Assembly (NCBI GenBank): GCA_948567375.1
Contig: OX419758.1
Coordinates: 44,459,001-44,523,000 of the forward strand
Direction of reading: 5' to 3'
Source of the DNA: Lunularia cruciata
Taxonomy: Eukaryota > Streptophyta > Marchantiopsida > Lunulariales > Lunulariaceae
Length of the DNA stretch: 64,000 nt
Shown here: in pieces, positions 56,046 to 64,000 of the stretch
How positions within the stretch are numbered: the stretch's first letter is position 1
Layout: every line of letters starts with the position of its first letter
Position numbers and translations under genes: made by a program
Notes under the pieces: model-generated
What the model was told of the DNA's origin: nothing
The model's database searches: none
What the model saw: the letters and a program-made list of their open reading frames with translations, nothing else

Positions 56046-56978
56046 GAAGGGGATTTTCTGCAGAAGTTGCCAAAGGATATCTCCCAAAGGTGAAGATAGG
56101 AGTGAAGAAGAAAGATATTTTTTTTTTGGGAAGATGTTGTGAAGAGTGACTGAACAGGCAGTGATAGGAGCTAGTCAGGAAGAAGAGGAGGAGAATTTTG
56201 AGGTGGATCAGCTCATCTGGAGCAAAGGCAAGAAAAGATTTGAAGTGGGTTGGCCTGTCTGAATGGAGTGAATCTGATCTGCAAAACAAGGCATAGGAGA
56301 ATGAAGAGGTTCGAACGTTGAGTTGCCTTGTCTGCTGTCGGACAGAATATATGTGAAGTGCCGGGCTGAGTTGATGAGCAGTTGCAACCTTAGGGCAGGC
56401 ATTGTCTTTACTAGAACTATTTGACTTATCCAACCTTGTGAATGTTGTTGTTGAAATTCCTGTGAATGATGAGTCTTGGAAGCGGATTTGTGTTATGAAT
56501 TGTGACTAGAGTTGCGGAAAACTCCTTTCTAGGAGCTCTCAGTCTGGTCCATGTGAATAGCATAATTAAATGATGTTGGTGCTCGGGTTTATGTTTGGTT
56601 AGATCAATCAGTTGTTGTTTATTTTATTTTATTAAAGGGCCACCTGACCTAGGTCTATGAACTGCCAGATCCCAAACCATAGCTTGAACCTGACGTGAAA
56701 ATAGAATATGAGACTAGGCAGAGGTAGAAACCATAACACCATACTAGCATGACAAGATTAGTTTTGCAAAAGTCAAGGATAAAACAAAACATTAAGGGAG
56801 AGCCAACCTCAGGGAAACTGAAACAACAAGTTCATATAGAGATAAATTCCCAACAATCCAAGAGTAGGGAAGGAATGTTAGTCTATGGGAAAGATCCGAA
56901 AGAAGGACAGTAGGGAAAAACTAAGCACAAGCAGCCATGTGCTCGGCGCACTCTTGAGACTGAACGTTCCCCACAACA

Positions 56979-57623
56979 ACGTTGTACTCATTGCTGCTCC
57001 TGATTTGCAAGATGTACCGGTGCTCCTCCGTATCAACATCTCTTCTTAAATTGGGATGGAAGTGTGACACCATCTTGTGTCTCTCCGCCACATTGAGCAA
57101 GTTCAGCCTCAGATAGAAACAAACTACAAACGGCTTATGTAATGTGGAGGCGACTTGTCTTGCAAATTACCCACCATCTATCTTGCATGTTGGTGAAAAA
57201 ATTTTGCCCAATTGATTGGCTCTCTTGCAAACATCTTGTGGAAGAACACCGCTTGATGTTTCATCATGTAGGTCATTCTCTCCGGCTTCAAGATCACCAT
57301 TAGTGCACTTACAATACCTCTCCTCATAGGATCTTTATAGCTCTCCACTTTGTAGCCATTCTTTGTGCGCTTTCAAGAGAAGGCATCTCTCGCTTCTTGG
57401 GTTTCTTCAGCTACTTCTCCCTTCCCCAAGAATGTGGCACCATGCTCTACGCTTGTCTCTCTTCTGAGTACTAATCTCCAATCTGACTCTATCCATTGAG
57501 CCAAATTTCCTCTCTTCCCTTCTCCCTCAGGGCCATCGAGACATCTACTCTCAATGATCTCAGTCATGAAACCTAGAAAGCTAACATTCTAGTTCTATGC
57601 CAAGAATGTGATCCAAAGCCTAC
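56979..57623 (-). repeat. B#2 5' LTR, continuation to the B#3 insertion
   Basis: Continues the LTR from 53940, with N-terminal parts of the coiled-coil protein (for example 57373-57567: MTEIIESRCLDGP and WRLVLRRET). The codon before the MTEIIES segment is TAG. Cut at 57623 by B#3. The promoter end lies outside the window. Confidence 0.85.
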
Positions 57624-60600
57624 TGTGACAACCCAGCAAATATCACTTTTGCGGTAATCGGGTAAGTAAAGTTCATTCCCGCAGAGATACAAGTTAGAAT
57701 TGGTCAAATACAAAGCAAAGTAACAATTTCAGTTCTTCTTGATTGCGTCTTTAATCTCTCAGGTAGAAACCACACCCAGAAGAGTGTAACAAGCACTAAC
57801 TCACAGTCTTGTCACAAATTAACACTTCTTAATCACAACTCCATCAAATCTTTCCAAACAATCTTGATTGTGATGATTCAGGCTCTCCCGAAAACGGCAC
57901 TTCATTGCAAAACGACTTCACCTCAGAATTGTGTTCCACCCCTCCATTGAAGGGACAACATCCTTGATCAAAATTGCTTCACATCAACCTCGTACGACAC
58001 TCACAAATGCAGAATACTACCTACACTACAATTCCTCTCAGATCTGTCAAGGCATTGCTTTGATTGCACTTCACTCAGGATCAAACACACAGAATGAAGA
58101 TCAAGGTTGTGGAATTCAACATCCAACAAGCATATTGACTTGCACTTTGAATTCTCCAAACACTCACAAACACAATTGCAAAGTTGATACTCGGAATCAA
58201 GCTCAAGCGACAAGCACTGCTTCACAGCACTTTGCTTTATCTATTCTCAGAAATAATGAGCACTGAATAACATTTGACTGCAAATGCCACTCTTAAATAG
58301 TGAAGCAATTGACAGTTCCAACAACTATACCGTTCTACAAAAACTCTTCTAACCTGCAGATCTGAAATGACAATGCACCTCTTCATATCTGCCTCTTCAA
58401 ATCTCAAATCGGTTACTACTCCGATCCGATGTCTACTTCTTCCTCGGCTTTCAAACCCGAACTCGAAGTAACCTTACTTCCTACTATCTTTTCCTCGGGT
58501 TTCAGATCTTCTACTTCTTCTACCAGATCTAGCAATTCTCTTTCCTGATCTGAAATATCACTAATGGGTAATCTATCTAACTCCTTATCTCCCGACCCAC
58601 TCTTCTCTAATGTCTCTGATGGTAACTCCAAAGACATTTGGACTCTTATGTTATCTACTTCGGGTTTTGCTCTAACATCCTTCCGAAGTTTTTCTAACTC
58701 TATTTTCACTAAGTCTAATCTAATTGAAATGTTATCCTTTACCTCTAAAACCTTTCTGTCTACACAAGTTCTTAGTTTTATTAACAAGGCATTCATCTCG
58801 ATGTCTTTCACTTGTCTACGCCTTGTCTCTTGCACCAACAGCTTTAACTCTTGTAGTCGTGCTTCTTCAATTCGAACACTGGCTTCTATACTTAACATTG
58901 CGTTCACCCTGAGGACTATCTCCTTCAATGGCTCCAATCTTGTCTTCCTTTCTCGTTCCCGATCTGCAAGCCATTCCTCTTGGTACATTGCCAACTCTGC
59001 CTTGAACTCGGCTTTCATCGTCTCCTTCTCCTTCTCCTTTTGTACAACTTTTTCTTCCTGGTTACAAAGTAACTCTTGTAATCTTTCTTCTTCTCTATAC
59101 CGCGCAGCCAACTCTCTTTGCCAGAGTTGCTTCTTCTCCTCCATACTCTCCATCACTCTATCGAGCCCTTGATCCTTTGTTGCTACCCTCGCCATAGCAT
59201 GGATTACTTCTACTCTTGAATCAGCAAACTACTGCTTCAAGATTTTGAATTCAGCTACTTGTCTCTCTCTTGCTATGTCACTTTTCTTCAGAAGATCCTC
59301 TTGATAATTTACTTCTCTCTTCAGGTCTTCAATTACCTGACTTCTCTCTATTGCATCTGCTTGCAGTACTTATCTCTCCTCCTCACCTCGGGTTATACTT
59401 CTCTTCAACTCCGAGTTCTCTTCTTCTAATCTCGATAAGACCTGCAAAACAATCTTCACCTCTGGACAAGTCGACTGCATCTCCTTCTTCTTGTACTCCA
59501 ATTTCACCAACAGAGGACACACGACCTCTCGTAGGTAATCGACTTCATCACTGGCAACTACTTCCGCCCGCGGAGTGGTCTCTCTTCTCTCCTCGTGTTC
59601 TCTTGATACTCGCCTTCTTCTCTGGAGTCTTCGTATCGGGATTGATGTCTCACTGCCTGAGCTTTCTTCTGCCTCTTTCTTCACGTTACTTGGCCCCGCT
59701 TCACACTTTGCCTTACGTCTCGAGCGCACCTCTCGCTGCACTGCGATCTTCCTTTCCTTGGGCATCGGAACTTCGTCTTCCAACGGCAAGTTGTCTTCGG
59801 TCTCCAACTCGGCTTGCACTTCTTCTTCTTCTTTGTTAGCCGCTGGCACCGATGTCATCTCTCCTCCTTCTTCACTATCACTGCTCGTATCTCCACTCTG
59901 CAATGTCAGCTCAGGTTCCTCCTCATGTTCCGAGTCCTCCGTCTTGAGCTCGACCTTGCCTTCTGAGTCTTCATCTTCCGACTCAATTACCACCATACTT
60001 CACCTTGGGTTACTTCTCTGCATCTTCCGAGGTTTCTTGTTGTCTTCGGCTTCTCCTTGCCAACTCCTCTTCTTTGTCGGGGTACTCACTACGACCTCCA
60101 TGTTCTTTCTTGTCTTTGTGTAGTAGTTGTCGGTGCTCCGGATTTGGAGAATGTACTGCTGCTTCTTGACATCCACCTCCTTTTGCACATCAGGATGGAA
60201 GTGCGACACCATCCAAGTACACTCCGCCGAGGTCAGTAAATTGAGCCCGAGGTAGAAGTGTGCTGCAAATGGCACAATGTAGTGTGGAGGCAACTTATCC
60301 CACAAATTCCAAACCATCTGCCTTGTTCTCCCGTGAAAACACCTCGCCCAATTGATAGGTTCTCCTGCAAACAACTTATGGAAGAACACCACATGGTGTT
60401 TCATCACATAAGTTGTTCTCTCCGGCTTCAAGATTGCCATGAGAGCACTCATGATCCCTCTCTTCACTGGATCCTTGTAACTCTCAACTTTGTACCCATT
60501 CTTTGTTCTTTTTGACAAGAAGGCATCTCTCACCTCCTGCGTCTCTTGGGCTATCTCTCCTTTCCCCAAGAAAGTGGCTCCATGCTCCGAGCCTGCCTTC

Positions 60601-61262
60601 TGTCCAGCAAGCCGGATTACCTCTCTTCCCTTCTTCCTCAGGTCCATTGAGACACTTACTGTCAATGATCTCTGTCATGAATCTTGAAAAACTCATGTTC
60701 TAGTTCCATGCCAAAAATGTGATCCGAAGGTGGCTCAAGACTTTGATCCTCGCTATCACATCTAATCTCCGAATTGCGTGATTTCTCACTACGAATTCAG
60801 AGTTCTTCTTCCCTCCTCCCATCTCTTCTACTTTCTCACTTTCTCTCGATTTCACTCTTGCAACTTTGCCCTTGCGCACTAACATGAGTCCAACTCTATT
60901 TCCCTTTCCCCGATCACCTGCAAGACGACTCCTCAACGGCAAAGGAAAATTGCTCGACATTTCGTCGTTGCAGTTTCGATTTTTATAGAGTTGAGCTTCT
61001 TTGTCTTCCGTCACTTCGAGTTCCTACTGAGAAATCACACCTCCAACATGCACCTGTCACTATCAATCAACCTTTGCGCGTATGAGCCGCCAGTTTTCAA
61101 ACGGCCCCTTCTTGAATTTCTCGCCCCGACGAAAGGTTGTTAGACTGTCTTTGCCTCGGGTTGAGCTCCCCCCAATCCGAAGACAATTTACTTTGGGTTG
61201 TATGCTGATAGGACATTTCCTTCTCCTTTATTTTGAAAAAAACAAAAAATGTGGGCACCACA
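57624..61262 (-). repeat. B#3 3' LTR, 3639 bp
   Basis: Plus-strand ends TGTGACAACCCAG and GGGCACCACA. TATA box on minus at about 60980-60990. The non-coding U5-side part is 57624-58415; U3 is 60991-61262, shorter than in B+#1. Confidence 0.93.
58416..60960 (-). pseudogene. LTR-encoded coiled-coil protein, B#3 copy (least broken coiled coil)
   Basis: ATG at 60958-60960. Pieces: 60700-60960 (basic N-terminus, ending in TAG after Ala-Trp-Asn), 60000-60665 (globular part, VMKHHVVFFHKLFAGEP and LPPHYIVPFAAHFYLGLNLL), 59370-59996 (acidic linker, IPIRRLQRRRRV and first heptads), and 58416-59195 (259 open codons of coiled coil and C-terminus, ending GSE). 60665 to 59370 is one frame broken by a single stop. 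Length, domain order and start-to-TATA distance equal those in B+#1 and B+#2. The function is unknown; the domain order recalls a structural or scaffold protein but this is a guess. Confidence 0.8.
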
Positions 61263-61280
61263 TACCCCCTCCCTCAAATG
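61263..61280 (-). other. B#3 polypurine tract
   Basis: Minus strand TTTGAGGGAGGGGGTA before the LTR. Confidence 0.85.
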
Positions 61281-62110
61281 TGAGCATCCCCGCGAACATA
61301 GACTTTGGGTGTCTTAGAAACGTTCGAGTCTATGGTCCAATATCTTCAAACTCTCCACCCGTTTACTCGAGTGGCAAGAGGATTACCTTCCAAGTCTACA
61401 AGCTGCATGGACCCATTTTTGTAAAGATGAAGAACTTGATAGGGACCCATCCATCTCAAATGCAACTTGCCTGGAAAAAATATTCGGCGATTGTCATATA
61501 ACAAAACCAAATCCCCTTCTCGTACAATCACAGGCTTGATTCTCTTATCATGCCTAACTTTCCTCTGTGCTTGTACTTCTTTTGTGGTTTGCATTGCATT
61601 GTCTCTTTTCTCTTCTAACCACATCAGTTGATGAATCCGCAGATCCTGACTTTCTTCTTCTGACATTCATTCTTTGTACAGAACCCGATATGTCGGAACT
61701 TCAAATTCAATTGGCAGTATGGGATGCAAGCCATATGTCAAGAAGTATGGAGTTTGTTTGGTTGTAATCTTCTCTCTTGTTTGATATGCCCACAACGCGG
61801 CTGGTAATTTTGTATCCCAGTCAAAGGCATAATTTACAATCACCTTATTCAAAATTTTACAAAGTAACCCATTCGCTTTTTCCGTTAACCCATTTGCTTT
61901 TGGGTTATAAGGAGTCGTCTTCTGATGTTTAATCTGAAAGTACTTGGTTAACGCCTCCATTATAGAGTTCAAAAAATGTGTTTCTCGGTCATTGACCAAT
62001 TCCAGAGGACACCCATATCGGGAGATGATGTTTCAAAAGAAGAATTCTGCCACAGTTTCAGCATCATCTCTGCGAGTTACTTCCACTTTGACCATCTTGG
62101 TAGCATAGTC
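61281..62110 (-). pseudogene. B#3 integrase, C-terminal half
   Basis: Pieces 61346-61666 (EESQDLRIHQLMWLEEK...GDLVLLYDNRR...PGKLHLRWMGPYQV) and 61667-61999 (second Asp region near 61990, here LVNDRETHF with Ser to Asn and Gly to Glu changes; NGLTEKANG with catalytic Glu kept, about 61880). A stop at about 61667 breaks the frame. It is cut at 62110 by A#2; the rest lies outside the window. Confidence 0.85.
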
Positions 62111-62787
62111 TGTGAGCCGGCCTGTCTCTCACTCAGGATGAACCTCTGATGGCTATTATGGTAGCGCACCATGGACTAAGAAGGCAAGGAACCCCAACTC
62201 CATCATACTCCTCCAAGGCTAACACTCCAAGACTCAAGACATTGCTCACTAGAGAACTCAATGAGAGAGAGATAGTTGCAAATGAAAGGATGATGAGTAC
62301 CTCCTCACTCCTTGTTTATATACTTGTGAAATAGTTACGTACCAAAGTTACTATTTACCGTAGTAACTCAAGTTACTAGACTAAAAGTCAAGTAAAGTCA
62401 AAAAGTAGAAAGGAATATCCATTCACATGGGCATATTCCCCTTATCTTGACCCAACCACTAAAGCAAGGATTCCTTCACATGGGCTATCCTTGGACTAAA
62501 GAAGAATCCAAAACAAAAAGGCTTGCGGGCCCAAGAGTTCTCAACTCTTTCCCCAAAGCCAAACACCTAGGAATAATACCAAGTCAACACACTAAAATCC
62601 AAAATAGTGGTGCTCATCTTTTCTACTTCCTCTAAAGTAAGGTCCACTCTATCTTAGCTATGACTAACTTTAGCTAACCATGACTAATATAGAACCATCC
62701 TTTATCTCTATAAATAATATCTCTTAAGTACTTGTAATACCAAGCTAAATATCACAATACCACACACATGCACAAATGGGTGTTACA
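62111..62787 (-). repeat. A#2 3' LTR, 677 bp
   Basis: Same ends as A#1. It lacks a short stretch after CATATTCCCCTTA, a loss also present in both solo A LTRs, so A#2 and the solo LTRs form one subgroup apart from A#1. Confidence 0.93.
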
Positions 62788-62835
62788 TTTACCCCCGGAC
62801 TAAGTTTTCACTTTGTCCTCAAAGTGAAGGTCTCT

Positions 62836-64000
62836 CTACCTTCTATGGTACATCTTCAACTTATCATGGTTAATCCTATCAAAGTGTCTTCCTCCCAACT
62901 CCTTGAGATCATAGGTGTAATTGCCCCACACCTTCTCCACTATGAAAGGTCCAAAGTACTTAGGCAAAAACTTCTTTTGCACTCTCTTGAATCGAATGGA
63001 ATCAAACAACATTACCCAATCACCTTCTTTGAAAGGCTCCACCTTCTTCTTGCCTTGCCTCTTGTCATAGCTCTCCTTTTGTTTCCTTTGGGCTTGCTCC
63101 ACTCGAACCATAGCAACTGCTCTTGCCTCTTCCAACTCCATGAGTTGATCCTTCCTTGACTTCCCTGCATCACTTCCTTGTGCTTTCTTCAATCTCCTAT
63201 GAATGCTTTGGAAGGTAGGAAGATCAAAGTGAATAGGTAAGGTAGACTCAATACCATACACCAATTGGAATGGAGAATATCCAGTGGAAGTCTTCATGGT
63301 TGTCCTATACTCCCACAAAACTGCATGAATCCTCTTGTCCCAATGATGTTTAGCCCCCTCCATTTCTGCATCTTTGGCCAACATCATGCACAAGGTCTGA
63401 TTGGTTCTCTCTGCCAAGCCATTGGAATTTGGCTTATAGGATGTAGTTACTCGATGTGTGATAGAGAAATGTCGTAGCATGGCTGTAGTAATGCTTCCTG
63501 TAAACTCTCCTCCTCTATCAGAAACCAACTCCAAAGGGCATCCAAACCTAGTGATAATGCGTTCATAAAGAAATCTACCCACTTCATCTTCATTCTTGTC
63601 CCTCAATGGTCTAGCCTCAACCCACTTGGTAATCAGTAACTACCACAATGTACCGATTGTTCCTTGGGGTTCTATTGAGAGGTCCTACAAAATCAATTCC
63701 CCACTTCTCAAAGGGTCCTAGCAATGGAATTGATCTAAGTGGTGGAGTGGATGTAGACTTTCTAGCAAAAGCTTGACAAACATGACAAGTTTTGCAATAA
63801 TCAAGACAATCCTTGAAAATCCCTCTCCAATGGTAACCTGCATCTAGAATCTTGAAAGCAGTCACCTTTCCTGCAAAGTGTCCTCCACATACTAAACCTT
63901 CATGAAACTCCTTTATGAGTAGGATAGACTCTTCCTTACCCACTTCTCTTCGAAGTAGACCATCTGCTCCTTGGTGAAAAAGAATATCATCCACCATTGT
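62836..64000 (-). pseudogene. A#2 integrase
   Basis: Finger (FHEGL...CKTCHVC), core with WGIDFVGPL, LVSDRGGEF and NGLAERTNQ (Asp, Asp and Glu all kept) and the GPFIVEKVW...YHRR C-terminus. The codon that is TAA in A#1 (9598-9600) is CAA here. A 5-bp loss near 63632, at a GGTAA direct repeat, shifts the frame between VVVTDY and the rest of the core, so this copy is also disabled. About 390 codons are visible in two pieces (62836-63606 and 63617-63997). Confidence 0.9.

Larger units (their letters stand above)
53941..56978. mobile_element. Insertion X: 3.0-kb LTR-like element with two tandem arrays
   Basis: It splits the B#2 5' LTR, which reads through as CTGCACGT then TGTACTC. X starts TGTTGTCGAG and ends CCCACAACA, so the ends form a 6-bp inverted TGTTGT/ACAACA with TG...CA, and ACGT is duplicated. 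The exact edges can shift by three bases. No primer-binding site, polypurine tract or coding domain is seen inside, so a solo LTR of a third retrotransposon family is the best reading; a non-autonomous element is possible. It contains an 88-bp array and a ~105-bp array. 53945-54320 and 56045-56978 hold no gene. Confidence 0.7.
30281..57623 (-). mobile_element. Family B retrotransposon B#2, split by three insertions
   Basis: Minus-strand element: partial 3' LTR (30281-31549), pol (31566-33086), then B+#2, pol-gag continuing (47063-51590), PBS (51595-51612), 5' LTR (51620-53940, then X, then 56979-57623). B#3 cuts the 5' LTR at 57624; the remainder lies outside the window. The reading across B+#2 is continuous, with ACAAA duplicated. 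The left part of the 3' LTR is missing at the B+#1 junction. It is the same subtype as B#0. Confidence 0.87.
57624..62110 (-). mobile_element. Family B retrotransposon B#3, 3' LTR and integrase, interrupted by A#2
   Basis: Minus strand: 3' LTR 57624-61262, purine tract, integrase to 62110, where A#2 begins in the codons around CTDYATKM. Inserted in the B#2 5' LTR (left flank CCTAC); the right end is beyond the window. Its LTR is close to those of B+#1 and B+#2 rather than to its host. Confidence 0.9.
62111..64000 (-). mobile_element. Family A retrotransposon A#2, 3' part, runs off the window
   Basis: 3' LTR 62111-62787 then integrase on minus, collinear and nearly identical to A#1 (7718 onward). 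Left flank AGTC in B#3 integrase. The gag and RT parts are outside the window. Confidence 0.93.

Noticed and set aside
58564-59172. Long plus-strand Ser/Leu-rich frames opposite the B#3 LTR gene (similar ones at 5051-5978, 21221-21769 and 34366-35001)
   Set aside because: Antisense shadows of the Glu/Lys-rich coiled coil, whose codons read as Ser/Leu/Phe on the other strand.

Overview
This window looks like heterochromatic, gene-poor nuclear DNA from a land plant or close streptophyte relative with a large genome. I see no intact host gene, tRNA, rRNA or CRISPR array. Almost all of it is LTR retrotransposons nested inside one another. The lineage cannot be fixed from the sequence. A relic of a retroelement pol with a fused cytosine-5 DNA methyltransferase (1-1990) makes me lean toward a non-flowering plant (bryophyte, fern, lycophyte or gymnosperm), but this is inference.

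Two Ty3/gypsy-type families dominate. Family A has LTRs of about 690 bp (TGTAACACC...GGCTCACA), a primer-binding site (PBS) matching a tRNA-Glu 3' end, 4-bp target duplications, and a gag-PR-RT-RNaseH-IN order without a chromodomain. Family B has very long LTRs of about 3.6-3.8 kb (TGTGGTGCCC...TTGTCACA), a tRNA-Asp-type PBS as in the Athila/Tat group, three CCHC knuckles in Gag and a single gag-pol frame. The notable point is that every family B LTR carries, in sense orientation just behind a TATA box, a decayed open frame of about 857 codons for a coiled-coil protein I do not recognise.

Layout, left to right. 1-1990: methyltransferase/retropepsin relic on the minus strand. 2100-3221: nothing recognised. 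3222-3875: A LTR broken by B#0. 3876-19941: B#0 on minus (3' LTR, then gag-pol), itself interrupted by a complete A element (A#1, 7718-15544). 19942-30280: B+#1 on plus, with flanks that do not match each other. 30281-57623: B#2 on minus, split by B+#2 (33087-47062, target duplication ACAAA), which holds two solo A LTRs (39049-39713 and 42768-43446). B#2's 5' LTR is also split by a 3.0-kb LTR-like insertion X with two tandem arrays (53941-56978). 57624-62110: B#3 on minus (3' LTR and integrase). 62111-64000: A#2 on minus, running off the window.

Nesting gives relative ages: the methyltransferase relic, the left-hand A LTR and the B#0/B#2 subtype are oldest; B+#1, B+#2 and B#3 came next; A#1, A#2 and the two solo A LTRs are youngest. 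All copies in view are broken by nonsense codons, frameshifts or deletions. Many stops fit C-to-T decay at CG and CHG sites, the pattern expected of methylated plant repeats. No gene here is likely to be functional in place. The interest lies in the family designs, chiefly the LTR-encoded protein and the methyltransferase-carrying element, and in the rearrangements.
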